The notes: a model not told the origin generated them from the letters alone. Positions 25,727 through 35,061 are shown, numbered from the stretch's first letter. The stretch is 64,000 bases of DNA from an uncultured Myroides sp. (GCA_913777665.1 CAJYTF010000058.1:1-64000), one strand, 5' to 3'. Program-made: numbers and translations.

Positions 25727-25872
25727 AAAAGTTTTATCAAAAATACTATTAAAAATAGCAGAAAATATTGGGTTTAAAAAATCTAACCGACTTCTAATTT
25801 ACAATTATGTTTCAATTGCAGGGATAATTTGTTTGGGTTTGCGTAATTTTACGGTAATCTATGATAGAAAAT

Positions 25873-26868
25873 ATGAAGCATACCGTTTTTTATTTGTTGA
25901 TTATTGCAGGATTTATGATTGGCTGCACAAAAAAATCTGAAACCGCGACTATTAATTTGAACAAATCGTTTGGTAACCGCAACGAAATTGTTTTAGTGAT
26001 CGATGACAGTTTGTGGATTGGAAAATTGGGCGATAGCATTAGGCATAAATTGGCGCAACCCGTTGCAGGAAGTACCGATACAGAGCCCCAGTTTGATCTG
26101 GTGCAGATCGATCCTAAAATATTTACAACGCGTGCAAAAAATGCGCGCAACATTGTGCTGTTTTCTACGAATACCGTGCATGAATTTCTGCTGCAAAAAA
26201 GTGTGAATGCCACCCCGCAGAATTATTTTTTTCTGCGTGCCCGCAATACCGACGATTTGCTGAAACTTTTTAATACACGTGCCGATTCTATAATTTCGGT
26301 ATTCAAATCGTCTGAATTAAACGAACAGATGCATGAGGTGGTAAGAAATTCTACTCAGGATCTGCATGAATTAAAAGATTATTACGGTTGTACCTTGAAA
26401 ATTCCCGATGCGTATCATTTACAGGTTAAAAACGAATTTCCTTTTTTATGGTATCAGAAGGATCTATCATCGGGCAGTTTAAATCTGGTTTTGTATGAAT
26501 TTTCGATAGCAGAAATTGAAAGCGTAAGCGGATCAATTGAACAACATCTATTACAGGCAAGAAATTACATCGGAAAAGAATTTTTACATACCGCTAAAGA
26601 TTCTGGTTATATTGTTACAGATCCTGCTAAAAATGTAAGCATAACAAAAGAAAAACTGCAGGAACTACCGGTTTATAAAATAATTGGTAGCTGGGAAACC
26701 GCCAACGATTACTTAAAAGGACCGTTTGTGTGTTATGCCATTCGCGACGATTATTACAAACGCTATCTGTTTATTGAAGGATACATTAACAATCCGTTTA
26801 AAAACAAGCGCGACCAGTTGTTAGAGATTGAAGCTATTATTAAAACCATAAACTTTAATGAACATTAA
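25873..26868 (+). CDS. DUF4837 family lipoprotein
   Basis: The 331-residue protein has a lipobox (FMIGCTKK), then the DUF4837 pattern NEIVLVIDDSLW, then GDSIRHKLAQPV near the mature N-terminus. It is found across Bacteroidota as a predicted envelope lipoprotein with no known function. ATG 25873 is preferred over one four codons upstream because the signal peptide then begins with MKHT. The last codons overlap the next gene by 11 bp, so the pair is translationally coupled. Confidence 0.85.
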   Translation: MKHTVFYLLIIAGFMIGCTKKSETATINLNKSFGNRNEIVLVIDDSLWIGKLGDSIRHKLAQPVAGSTDTEPQFDLVQIDPKIFTTRAKNARNIVLFSTNTVHEFLLQKSVNATPQNYFFLRARNTDDLLKLFNTRADSIISVFKSSELNEQMHEVVRNSTQDLHELKDYYGCTLKIPDAYHLQVKNEFPFLWYQKDLSSGSLNLVLYEFSIAEIESVSGSIEQHLLQARNYIGKEFLHTAKDSGYIVTDPAKNVSITKEKLQELPVYKIIGSWETANDYLKGPFVCYAIRDDYYKRYLFIEGYINNPFKNKRDQLLEIEAIIKTINFNEH

Positions 26869-27307
26869 AATTAAAAAATTCGATCATTTAACCCTATCGG
26901 AACTTTATAAGATTTTAAACCTGCGAAACGAAGTTTTTGTGGTGGAACAAAATTGTGCTTATTTAGATACCGACGGAAAAGATCAATTGGCACATCACCT
27001 AATGGTTTGGGATGATGAGGTGTTAGCGGCTTATGCCCGTATTTTTGAACCGGGAATTAAATATACCGAAAGCAGTATTGGCAGAGTGGTTGTTAATTTG
27101 GCGCATCGCGAATTAAAGCTTGGTCATTTGTTAATTGAACACGCCGTAAAAGCAGTAGAAGATATTTATAAAACCGGAAACATCACCATATCGGCTCAAG
27201 CACATTTACAACGATTTTACAACAAACACGGTTTTGAAACGGTTTCAGAAGAGTATATGGAAGACGATATTCCTCATGTGGAAATGACACGTAGAAAAGA
27301 GCTTTAA
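26858..27307 (+). CDS. GNAT family N-acetyltransferase (ElaA-like)
   Basis: This 149-residue acetyltransferase has the ElaA start pattern LSELYKILNLRNEVFVVEQNC, then YLDTDGKDQLAHHL. The acetyl-CoA binding motif region is SIGRVVVNLAHRELKLGHLL, and it ends YNKHGFETVSEEYMEDDIPH. It overlaps the end of the DUF4837 gene. The substrate is unknown for this family. The product is cytosolic. Confidence 0.9.
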   Translation: MNIKIKKFDHLTLSELYKILNLRNEVFVVEQNCAYLDTDGKDQLAHHLMVWDDEVLAAYARIFEPGIKYTESSIGRVVVNLAHRELKLGHLLIEHAVKAVEDIYKTGNITISAQAHLQRFYNKHGFETVSEEYMEDDIPHVEMTRRKEL

Positions 27308-27342
27308 GGCTCTTTGATGATCTATTCTTAATTAAAAGCTTT

Positions 27343-27393
27343 GTCAGGTCGAGCGTAGTCGAGACCTTATTGACTTCTCGACTACGAAGTGAC
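27343..27393. repeat. Short palindromic dispersed element
   Basis: GTCA and TGAC bracket an 11-bp perfect inverted repeat, CGTAGTCGAGA (27354-27364) and TCTCGACTACG (27376-27386). The GTCGAGCGTAGTCGAGA string is one I recall as a common intergenic repeat of Flavobacteriia and other Bacteroidota. Confidence 0.6.
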
Positions 27394-27449
27394 GGCTTAT
27401 CTAGAAAATATGTTTTAGCATAAAGTCTATACAGTCTTTTAAAAAATAT

Positions 27450-27842
27450 TTATTCAGTAATCAGTGTGATGTTTTTGTGTTCGGCAATAATTTCAAGAAT
27501 CATTTCAAAATAGGTTAAACCTGTACCGTTTTCAAGAGCGCTGATGTTTTGCTGTATGATTTTGGTTGAAAATACGTTAGGCTGTTTCAACTTTTCCTGA
27601 TAAAATTCCATTGTGAAATCATAGCCGAATAATTCTTTATTATGATCGAAATTCTTCCAAGTAAGTTCAATAGGTTCATTTGCATCGATCAATCCGAAAC
27701 CACCGTAAAAAAGATCGTTTAAAGCATCAAGACTTTCTCCTATTTTCCAATCTTCCTTCGCCATAAAGACTCGATTTATTTCTTGGTACAGACTTTCTTT
27801 ATCAGATATATTGCTACCGTTTATACAGATTTTCTTTATCAT
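27450..27842 (-). CDS. Barstar family protein (ribonuclease inhibitor-like)
   Basis: The 130-residue protein matches the barstar fold: an N-terminal beta strand (KKICINGSNIS), a helix with a family-like tyrosine (DKESLYQEINRVF), then SLDALNDLFYGGFG, and I-LTWKNF. The conserved SLDAL-D-L segment is the barstar signature. Barstar inhibits secreted RNases such as barnase. No ribonuclease gene is adjacent, so it may protect against RNases delivered by competitors or be part of an unlinked toxin system. It has an extra 30 or so residues compared with classical barstar. Confidence 0.75.
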   Translation of the reverse strand: MIKKICINGSNISDKESLYQEINRVFMAKEDWKIGESLDALNDLFYGGFGLIDANEPIELTWKNFDHNKELFGYDFTMEFYQEKLKQPNVFSTKIIQQNISALENGTGLTYFEMILEIIAEHKNITLITE

Positions 27843-27882
27843 AGAATTTTCTTTTCATTGTAAAAATAACCGAAAACTTGGT

Positions 27883-27917
27883 AGAAACAAAAAGAGCGGA
27901 AATTACTCCGCTCTTTC
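27883..27917 (-). terminator. Terminator of the choice-of-anchor I gene
   Basis: AAAGAGCGGA pairs with TCCGCTCTTT. On the minus strand a TTTTTGTTT run follows. Confidence 0.75.
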
Positions 27918-27939
27918 TTACAAAATGATATATGATTTT

Positions 27940-30645
27940 CTATTTCTTTACTAATTTTTGTACAAGACCTTCTTTGGTTTTAACAATATAGATTCCTGCC
28001 GGATATGTATCAACATTTAATGTTTGTACATTTTTACCTTGAAACATCTGGCGACCGTTCATATCATAAACCGTAACATCTGCAGCTCTGTTAAAATAAA
28101 CCGTTCCGCCGTTGCTTGGGTTAGGAAAAACATTAAAGTTTTTAACTTCTACAGGTTCAAATTCATCGTTTGAAAGTTTGCCTGCGTTCACTTCATAAAT
28201 AGTCAACGTACCACTTATTTCGTTAGCAATAATCACGTAACCTGTATTGTTTGGACTATCTGCTTTGTCAATATTAATAATACCTTCGGCACCAAAATCA
28301 CCAGAATAAGCAGATGTGCTTCGGTTGTTTTTATAGTCTGTAAACGTAACATTGTTCGGGTCGGTTACGTTGTAAACCATTACACCACCAATACGTTCTA
28401 GGGCAATAAAGGCAAAAGTTTGTCCGTCAATTGTAGCAACCGTTACACCTTCTGGTTCCGGACCTTTAGCTCTGCTTCGTACTTTAGCTTTATTTTCTTC
28501 GTGATCAGAGTTAAAAATTGTTGGATAATGTTCTGCGGTGTACATTTCGAAATCGTCTCCACTGTCAAAAACAATTGCTTTGGTATCTGCATTGAAAATA
28601 GAGAACGAACGCGCTCCAACAGAACGAATTTTTTCGAATTTTCCGTCGTTATCCAAATCACCGTTAAGGTTTGTAGCTCTGAATCTTCCTAAGTTATGAG
28701 GTTGTTTTAATACAGAAGCATTCGGAAACAAAATTTCGTCTAACAGATAATCTGTTGCACTAACAGCCACACGCTCTTCAAAATCATCATATTCTTTTTC
28801 ATCACCTTCATTTGCCGTAATCAAATAATTTGTATTGTTTGCTGTAAAGCTTGCAACAGCATCTGGAATATAGTACGATTCTACCGGCCAGTTTGCAATT
28901 AAGATCTCTCCGTTATTGTCAGATGCATCAAAACCGTTGTGAGGCAAACTCATGTCTTTTGTGCCCAATGCCCAAAGCGAAGTAATGCTTTTATTTGTAA
29001 GGTTGATTTCTGCAATGGCGTTGTTTTCCTGTAAAGTAACCCACGCTTTTTTAGAATCGTCACTTACGGTAATATATTCAGGCTCTAAATCTTGCGATAA
29101 GGTACTTGTTGATTTTGTTTTACGAACACCTTGCTGAACCAATTGTGCTTTCTGACTGTTAAACGTTGTAAAGTTTAAAGTGGTTACGTGGTTTTGTGAT
29201 AAGGTATTGATACCTGCAGAAAGATCTATAATTGAAACCGATCCTTCAGGATCTACCGAATAATCTGTATTTGGTTGTCCTTCGTTTGCTGTTAATACTT
29301 TTGTTCCGTCTTTTGTAAAAACAATATTATCTGGCAATACGCCAACGGTTACCTGTTTTTTGTACACACCATCTGTATCAAAGAAAACAACTGTTCCGTT
29401 GTTCGTAGCTATGGTACTTGGCGATGCTACAGCTACAATTCCGTTTTTAACGGCAACGCTGGTAATACCTCCGTACGGACTCATATCAATCGATTTTAAT
29501 TTTGAAGGAGTTGCAGGTGTTGAAAAATCAATGATATCTAAATAACCAGCAATAGCACTTGTTGCAAATAATCTTTGTGTTTGCGGATCGTGTACTACAA
29601 TCTCTGTAGAACTTGAATTTGTTCCCGATGGATCAAAACTTACCAAATAATCCAGCTCAATTTCATTGGTAGGGACAGGTGCTTTACGATCATTATCTTT
29701 TATATATAAGGTAAAATACGGATCGCCTTCAATTGTTAATCCAATAGGATTTTCTAAAGCCAGTACTACATATTCAGCATGTTGTTCCTCATTTGTATCG
29801 TCAATAATCGGAATACTTATGGTTTTTGTAGCTCCTGTTAGTGAATCAATTTGTATGGTTTGTGTCTGTAACGCAAAATCATTAATATCTGCAGTACTAA
29901 ATGGTGCGGTTTTAACCACCAAATCAAAAGAAGCTGTACCTGCATTTTCAACTTTAATGTCTATTGTTGCTGTACCTTCATCTTCGTTAACCGATTTAAA
30001 TTTGGTTAAGAAACTTACTTTTGGCGGTATTACCGGTGTCGTACCCGGAGCATAAGCTTCTAATGTAAAGTTATCAAATCGGTTGTTTCCACCTGTTCCT
30101 CCCGGACCTTGAGAAAACTCTACTTTCAATTTAAAGTTTGGGTTATTGTCAGCGTTAGCTATACTGTTAAAATCTAATGTTTGTAAAGCAGGCGTACCAT
30201 CAGGTGGGTTTATTGTTGTAAAGGTTGTATAGGTAATACCGTCTGTTGAATACGACCAAGTCTGAGTTCCTGCACCAGAGCCAGAACGACGGGTAGTAAA
30301 TTTAACAAAAGGATTTTCGTATCCGGTTGTAGGTAGGCTAAATACCAAACTGCCACCAATTGGATCGTTAAAGCGAAGGTGAGTTCCGGCTACATCATTG
30401 TTTTTGTTGTTTAAATTGTTTATGTCGAAATCATTACCGGTACCTTTTGAGTAATCAAAAAATGTGGCAGCTCCCAAAGTATGAGTTAAAGAAGCTGTTG
30501 CTACCAAAGATAGGCTTGGCGTGCTGATTGTTTGAACGGAAGCTGGGTTATTAAAATTCCAATAGTGCAGCAATGTTTGCGCATAAAGGTTAAATCCTGA
30601 AAATAGGAACGTTGCAATAAAGCAGATAGGTGTAATTTTTTTCAT
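27940..30645 (-). CDS. Choice-of-anchor I family secreted protein with T9SS type A sorting domain
   Basis: The 901-residue protein has a signal peptide (about 1-22) and a jelly-roll-like N-terminal domain with FDNFTLEAYAPG. A Calx-beta-like domain (SVNEDEGTATIDIKV, about 220-320) follows. A large choice-of-anchor I beta-propeller (about 330-810) contains GYLDIIDFSTPATPS, TANEGQPN and ITANEGDEKEYDDFEERV. The end is a type A C-terminal domain (FNVFPNPSNGGTVYF, then GIYIVKTKEGLVQKLVKK) for T9SS export. The propeller family includes alkaline-phosphatase-like annotations. The role here may be phosphate or nucleotide scavenging, but no catalytic site was identified. Monocistronic. Confidence 0.9.
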   Translation of the reverse strand: MKKITPICFIATFLFSGFNLYAQTLLHYWNFNNPASVQTISTPSLSLVATASLTHTLGAATFFDYSKGTGNDFDINNLNNKNNDVAGTHLRFNDPIGGSLVFSLPTTGYENPFVKFTTRRSGSGAGTQTWSYSTDGITYTTFTTINPPDGTPALQTLDFNSIANADNNPNFKLKVEFSQGPGGTGGNNRFDNFTLEAYAPGTTPVIPPKVSFLTKFKSVNEDEGTATIDIKVENAGTASFDLVVKTAPFSTADINDFALQTQTIQIDSLTGATKTISIPIIDDTNEEQHAEYVVLALENPIGLTIEGDPYFTLYIKDNDRKAPVPTNEIELDYLVSFDPSGTNSSSTEIVVHDPQTQRLFATSAIAGYLDIIDFSTPATPSKLKSIDMSPYGGITSVAVKNGIVAVASPSTIATNNGTVVFFDTDGVYKKQVTVGVLPDNIVFTKDGTKVLTANEGQPNTDYSVDPEGSVSIIDLSAGINTLSQNHVTTLNFTTFNSQKAQLVQQGVRKTKSTSTLSQDLEPEYITVSDDSKKAWVTLQENNAIAEINLTNKSITSLWALGTKDMSLPHNGFDASDNNGEILIANWPVESYYIPDAVASFTANNTNYLITANEGDEKEYDDFEERVAVSATDYLLDEILFPNASVLKQPHNLGRFRATNLNGDLDNDGKFEKIRSVGARSFSIFNADTKAIVFDSGDDFEMYTAEHYPTIFNSDHEENKAKVRSRAKGPEPEGVTVATIDGQTFAFIALERIGGVMVYNVTDPNNVTFTDYKNNRSTSAYSGDFGAEGIINIDKADSPNNTGYVIIANEISGTLTIYEVNAGKLSNDEFEPVEVKNFNVFPNPSNGGTVYFNRAADVTVYDMNGRQMFQGKNVQTLNVDTYPAGIYIVKTKEGLVQKLVKK

Positions 30646-30783
30646 TTTTAGTTGATTTGTGCAGCAAAGCTGAAAAAATAAACACCAAATACGATTATGC
30701 AGATACTATGAAATAATCACTAAAATGTTAGTAAAAGCCTGCTCATGTAAAGTTTAAAGAAAAGTAAATCACAACAGATAATA

Positions 30784-30811
30784 GAAAATGCCGCAATTAA
30801 GCGGCATTTTC
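30784..30811 (-). terminator. Terminator of the DJ-1/PfpI gene
   Basis: AAAATGCCGC and GCGGCATTTT form a perfect 10-bp stem with a 6-nt loop, 3 bp after the stop codon on the minus strand. Confidence 0.7.
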
Positions 30812-30813
30812 TG

Positions 30814-31353
30814 TTATCTGTTGGCAATAACTTCAATAGTAGTTTTGTTAAACGCAGGCAGATCTTTTGGTGTACGGCTGGTAATTAGGTTTCCATCCAC
30901 GACAACTTCTTTATCTTCCCAATTTGCACCGGCGTTTTTCAAATCGGCTTCAATAGCTTCAACCGATGTCATTTTTTTGTTCCGAACCGTTTCTGCATTA
31001 ATCAACACTTGTGGTCCGTGGCAAATAGCGGCAACGGGTTTGTTTTCGTTAAAGAAAGCCTGAACAAACTGTATGGCATCTTTATTTGTACGCAGTTTGT
31101 CCGGATTAATTACTCCGCCCGGAATAACCAATGCATCAAATTCTGTTGATTTTGCATCGTTTAGCTGTAGGTCAACATCGTAGTCTTTTGTCCAATCGTC
31201 ACCCGATTTTGCTTTTACTTTACCGTTTTTGGGCGATACAATCAACACTTCGGCACCCGCTTCTTTCAAAGCATCGCGCGGACTTGTCAATTCAATTTCT
31301 TCAAAACCGTCTTCGGTTAAAATGGCAATTTTTTTTCCTTTTAAATCATTCAT
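30814..31353 (-). CDS. DJ-1/PfpI family protein (type 1 glutamine amidotransferase-like)
   Basis: The 179-residue cytosolic protein has KKIAILTEDGFEEIEL at the N-terminus with the conserved Glu. The nucleophile elbow AICHGPQVLI carries the catalytic Cys (about 106) followed by His, and ITSRTPKDLPAF lies near the end. Family members are chaperones, glyoxalase III or deglycase-type stress enzymes. Exact activity is not determinable. The start MNDLKGKK was chosen over an in-frame codon 12 triplets upstream because it matches the family N-terminus. Single gene with its own terminator. Confidence 0.9.
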   Translation of the reverse strand: MNDLKGKKIAILTEDGFEEIELTSPRDALKEAGAEVLIVSPKNGKVKAKSGDDWTKDYDVDLQLNDAKSTEFDALVIPGGVINPDKLRTNKDAIQFVQAFFNENKPVAAICHGPQVLINAETVRNKKMTSVEAIEADLKNAGANWEDKEVVVDGNLITSRTPKDLPAFNKTTIEVIANR

Positions 31354-31527
31354 AGCTTTAATTTTTAAAATAAAACTACAAGTTAGCAATAATTAGCCAG
31401 TTAAAAAACAGGTTTTTGGTCATTAAAATACATCTTATCAAAAACTTAACAGTTCCATGTCGTTTTTAACATTGCAACGACATTTTTAAAAAGTGGTAAA
31501 TAAGTACCTTTGATAAAGATCATAAGA

Positions 31528-32793
31528 ATGAATGTTTTGGAACGAATTGAAGAGAAATTAATGATTCTTGCCGATGCCGCAAAGTACGATGTAAGTTGCA
31601 GTTCAAGCGGAAGCAAGCGAAAAAATACCGGTGGAATTGGCGATGCATCTTCTTCCGGAATTTGTCATACCTATACCGAAGACGGCAGGTGTGTATCGCT
31701 GCTTAAAATTCTGCTGACAAATCATTGCATTTACGATTGTGCTTTTTGTGTAAGCCGCAAAAGTAACGATGTTAAACGGGCAGCTTTTACGGTGGAAGAA
31801 GTTGTGGATTTAACCATGAACTTTTACCGCAGAAATTATATTGAAGGCTTGTTTTTAAGTTCGGGTATTTTTAAAAATGCCGATTTTACTATGGAACGTC
31901 TGTTGCGTATCGTTAAAAAACTACGGTTAGAAGAACGTTACAACGGTTACATCCACCTAAAAACCATTCCCGGTGCCAGCGAAGAACTGATACAGGAAGC
32001 CGGTTTGTATGTTGACCGTATGAGCATTAATCTGGAAATGCCTACCGAAGCCGGATTGAAGCTCGTAGCTCCCGAAAAAGATCATGATTCGGTTCGTAAA
32101 CCCTTACAGTTTGTAAATACTAAAATTCAGACGTTTCAAAACGAAAAAAAATTAATCAAACATACTCCGACATTTGTTCCTGCCGGACAAAGTACGCAAA
32201 TGGTTATTGGCGCAACGCCCGAAAACGATTGGGAAATTATGAGTGTTGCCGATGAATTTTATAAGAAATACCAGCTTAAACGGGTTTATTACAGCGGATA
32301 CATTCCGATAAATAACGACAATACCGCATTGCCGCAAATTGGTTCTCGACCGCCATTGATTCGTGAAAACCGACTATATCAAACCGATTGGCTGTTGCGA
32401 TTTTATAATTTTTCTTTGAACGAAATTCTGAATCCGGCATTTACACAGTTAGATTTGGATATCGATCCTAAACTGGGATGGGCATTGCGAAACCTGCATT
32501 TGTTTCCGGTTGATATCAATACAGCCGATTATCAGACCATTATTCGTGTTCCGGGAATTGGCAGAGGATCTGCAATGAAAATTGTTTCAGCCAGAAAATA
32601 TGGAAGGTTACGCGAATACCAGCTTAAAAAAATGGGAATCGCTTACAACCGCGCCAAACATTTTATTACTTGTGCCGATACGGTTGCGCCTTTGGGTTTT
32701 AAATACGCACCGCAATTAAAAAACATTATTTTGCAAACGGGAAACAGCAAATACAAGCAAGAAATTGCCGAAAATCAGCTAAAATTGTTTTAA
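31528..32793 (+). CDS. Putative DNA modification/repair radical SAM protein (TIGR03916 family)
   Basis: The 421-residue protein has a radical SAM cluster motif CIYDCAFC (Cx3Cx2C, near 75) and the family-specific SSSGSKRKNTGGIGDA preceding it. A C-terminal helix-hairpin-helix lies at about 330-365 (INTADYQTIIRVPGIGRG), which suggests DNA binding. The partner gene follows 1 bp after the stop. The pair is conserved widely, and its biochemical role in DNA repair or modification is only predicted. The ATG at 31528 is preferred to an upstream TTG because family members start with the NVLERIEEKL segment. Confidence 0.9.
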   Translation: MNVLERIEEKLMILADAAKYDVSCSSSGSKRKNTGGIGDASSSGICHTYTEDGRCVSLLKILLTNHCIYDCAFCVSRKSNDVKRAAFTVEEVVDLTMNFYRRNYIEGLFLSSGIFKNADFTMERLLRIVKKLRLEERYNGYIHLKTIPGASEELIQEAGLYVDRMSINLEMPTEAGLKLVAPEKDHDSVRKPLQFVNTKIQTFQNEKKLIKHTPTFVPAGQSTQMVIGATPENDWEIMSVADEFYKKYQLKRVYYSGYIPINNDNTALPQIGSRPPLIRENRLYQTDWLLRFYNFSLNEILNPAFTQLDLDIDPKLGWALRNLHLFPVDINTADYQTIIRVPGIGRGSAMKIVSARKYGRLREYQLKKMGIAYNRAKHFITCADTVAPLGFKYAPQLKNIILQTGNSKYKQEIAENQLKLF

Positions 32794-32794
32794 A

Positions 32795-33559
32795 ATGAAT
32801 TATGTGTTCGATGGCAGTTATCAGGGATTTTTGTGTTGTGTTTTCGAGTGTTTCGAAATGAAGGAATGGCATGCCGTACCTGTTGCCGAAGGTTTGTTTC
32901 AGCCCGATATATTTTTGCCCGAAAGAACCATTTTTACCGATGTTGATAAGGCACAGCGCATCCAAAAAGGATTAAAAAGCAAATTCGGAAAATCGATCGC
33001 TGATGATATTTACAGAGCATTTTTGTCTGAAGATCCTGTAGCATGGCAAGCTGCGTATTACATTATGGTTGAATTGTTCAAAGGAAATACCGATGTATTG
33101 GAAAATTTTGGCGATACGCAAGTGCTGTATTTCCATCAAACCTTAAAAAAGGTAAGCAGGGAACGCCACCGTATGAAAGCATTTATCCGCTTCAGCAAAA
33201 GTAACGACGGATTATACTACGCAATCATTGAGCCCGATTTTAATGTTTTGCCTTTGATATTATCTTTTTTTAGAAACCGATATGCCGATATGTCTTGGAT
33301 AATTTACGATGTTAAACGCAAATACGGATTTTATTATGATACCGTCGCTGTATCGGAAATTGAAATTGATACCACCGAACAGAAAAATTTGCAAAGCAGC
33401 AGTTTAACAATTGGCTTAGACGAACGCGACGAACTTTTTAAGCGTTTGTGGAAACAGTATTTTAAAAGTACCAACATAGAAGCCCGTAGAAACATAAAAC
33501 TGCACGTGCAGCATGTCCCTAAACGATATTGGAAATATCTGGTTGAGAAGCAGAGATAA
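32795..33559 (+). CDS. TIGR03915 family putative DNA repair protein (DUF4130)
   Basis: The 254-residue protein starts MNYVFDGSYQGFLCCVFECF, the family signature, and carries the DUF4130 domain (about 85-245; RHRMKAFIRFSKSNDGLYYA and MSWIIYDVKRKYGFYY). It is nearly always encoded next to the radical SAM HhH protein, as here with 1-bp spacing. The two are expected to act together on nucleic acid, possibly in uracil-related repair; this is by association. No catalytic residues are established. Confidence 0.9.
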   Translation: MNYVFDGSYQGFLCCVFECFEMKEWHAVPVAEGLFQPDIFLPERTIFTDVDKAQRIQKGLKSKFGKSIADDIYRAFLSEDPVAWQAAYYIMVELFKGNTDVLENFGDTQVLYFHQTLKKVSRERHRMKAFIRFSKSNDGLYYAIIEPDFNVLPLILSFFRNRYADMSWIIYDVKRKYGFYYDTVAVSEIEIDTTEQKNLQSSSLTIGLDERDELFKRLWKQYFKSTNIEARRNIKLHVQHVPKRYWKYLVEKQR

Positions 33560-33601
33560 CTTCAAAAACAAATCATCACAGTACTAATAGAATAAAAAAT
33601 T

Positions 33602-33745
33602 AAACCACATAGATTAAATTTTTCATCGTGTAAAAAAGGTTACATAGTTCGTTTTAAACGAATGTACACATAACTATGTGTTTTGCCATTGGCAGAAACT
33701 ATGTACACCTTAATCATATTTTATTCTATTGTAGCTATGTGGTAA
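33602..33745. repeat. MITE-like element with CCACATAG terminal inverted repeats, copy 1
   Basis: AAACCACATAG at the left end and CTATGTGGTAAA at the right end are inverted. Inside, GTACACATAACTATGT and AACTATGTACAC add subterminal palindromes. A second element with the same ends lies at 52086-52197. Neither contains a gene. Confidence 0.5.
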
Positions 33746-33837
33746 ACGGAGTATAGATCTTTAATTAACTTTATAGAGAGTCATTAATTAATTTCATACA
33801 ATAAAACTTCTTTAAAATAAGTTGCATTAAGCACTTT

Positions 33838-33909
33838 GTCATTCCGAGGAACGAGGAATCTAAACATACATAAAGATTCTTCACTACATTTCATTTCGTT
33901 CAGAATGAC
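33838..33909. repeat. Dispersed palindromic repeat (GTCATTC/GAATGAC ends)
   Basis: GTCATTCCGAGGAACGAGG begins the element and CGTTCAGAATGAC ends it, with ATCT/AGAT inside. This resembles a repeat family I recall from many flavobacterial genomes. With the element at 33602 it fills most of the gene-free 33560-33967 stretch. Confidence 0.6.
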
Positions 33910-33967
33910 AAACTACCTTTTATATGGTGATTTTGAGTATGTAAATATCTAATGACCTAATATAACA

Positions 33968-34516
33968 TTATTTATCATGCTTTGTCCACACCAATCGCGA
34001 TAAATCGTAACCCGCATTTTCGGCTTCCTTCAAAAATTTTTCTTTAACACTGTTTGGAATGGTTTTGTTTCTAGAAAGAATCCAGATGAAATCTTTTGTT
34101 TCGCCAAAAATCAAGACATTTTCATAATCGGGCTGCATTAAAACCACATTGTATCCGGCATAAAAAGGTCCAAAAAAAGAAACCTTCAATGCACCTTCGT
34201 TTGTTTTGTCAACAAAAGTTGCTTTTCCGTTGGCTTGTTCCCATTGATCTTTAACATAATTAAATCCTCTGTTTACAACCTTTATCGTACCATTGTCGTT
34301 TAACGAATAGGTCGCAGTAACATTGCTTAAATCTTTTTCGTGTTTAAAATCAAACCGTGCAATTTCGTACCAAGTACCCATGTAAGGTTCAATTTTAAAA
34401 TCTTTCACTACAGTAATTCCATCCGGAACTTTAACCGATTTGCACGAATACACAAATCCGGTAACACCTGCAATTACTATAATGGCAGCTGTTAATAATA
34501 CATTTCTTCTTTTCAT
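33968..34516 (-). CDS. Lipocalin family protein (Blc-like)
   Basis: This is a 182-residue envelope protein with an N-terminal membrane/lipoprotein signal (IIVIAGVTGFVYSCKS). The lipocalin signature follows: IEPYMGTWYEIARFDFKHE (the GxW motif), then NRGFNYVKDQWEQANGKA and WILSRNKTIPN. Bacterial Blc lipocalins bind lysophospholipids or fatty acids and are linked to envelope stress. The start MKRRNVLL gives a good signal peptide; the eight codons upstream are not needed. Monocistronic. Confidence 0.9.
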   Translation of the reverse strand: MKRRNVLLTAAIIVIAGVTGFVYSCKSVKVPDGITVVKDFKIEPYMGTWYEIARFDFKHEKDLSNVTATYSLNDNGTIKVVNRGFNYVKDQWEQANGKATFVDKTNEGALKVSFFGPFYAGYNVVLMQPDYENVLIFGETKDFIWILSRNKTIPNSVKEKFLKEAENAGYDLSRLVWTKHDK

Positions 34517-34620
34517 GGCAAAATTATTTAGAACGAACATAATAATCTTTATGAATTTACGAAATTATTGTGGGAATTGGTTTGTTAGATTTTATATTTT
34601 TGAGGGTTGATTTTAATAGT

Positions 34621-35061
34621 ATGAAAATTAGAAAAGCCACTACAAAAGATTATCCAAGAATTATGGAAATTTGGGAAAGTTCGGTTAAAGCAACACATGA
34701 TTTTCTAAAACAAGAAGATTTTGAACTGTTTAAAAAATTGATTCCTAACGAATTTCTACCGCAATTGAATGTTTTTGTTATAGAAAAAGATGGAATTATT
34801 CCGGCTTTCTTTTCGGTTTCCGATGATAATTTGGAAATGTTGTTTATAGATGCCGAAAGTAGGGGCAAGGGCTTCGGTAAAATTGCCGTTGATTACATTA
34901 TTAACACACTGCAGATTTATAAGGTGGATGTTAACGAACAAAATAGACAGGCGGTCGAATTTTATTTAAAGCAGGGATATCAACAGAAAGGTTACTCTGA
35001 AACCGATGGTATGGGAAAACCGTATCCGTTATTACATTTAGAATATTCAATAAATAAATAA
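34621..35061 (+). CDS. GNAT family N-acetyltransferase
   Basis: This 146-residue acetyltransferase opens MKIRKATTKDYPRIMEIW. Its acetyl-CoA loop is AESRGKGFGKIAVDYI (about 82-97, R/Q-x-x-G-x-G/A pattern), followed by VDVNEQNRQAVEFYLKQGY. Substrate unknown. ATG 34621 fits the family N-terminus better than an in-frame codon 17 triplets upstream. A small lipoprotein gene follows after 5 bp. Confidence 0.9.
   Translation: MKIRKATTKDYPRIMEIWESSVKATHDFLKQEDFELFKKLIPNEFLPQLNVFVIEKDGIIPAFFSVSDDNLEMLFIDAESRGKGFGKIAVDYIINTLQIYKVDVNEQNRQAVEFYLKQGYQQKGYSETDGMGKPYPLLHLEYSINK

Noticed and set aside
26124..26134. 11-nt match TACAACGCGTG to the putative guide of the Cas12f-like protein
   Set aside because: It lies inside the DUF4837 coding sequence, lacks pairing with the 5' (seed) part of the guide, and 11 nt in 64 kb is within reach of chance for this common word. 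A shorter match at about 54785 is also coding.
25993..26206. Overlapping open frames on both strands inside the DUF4837 gene
   Set aside because: The DUF4837 frame is conserved and in operon with the next gene. The others have no support.
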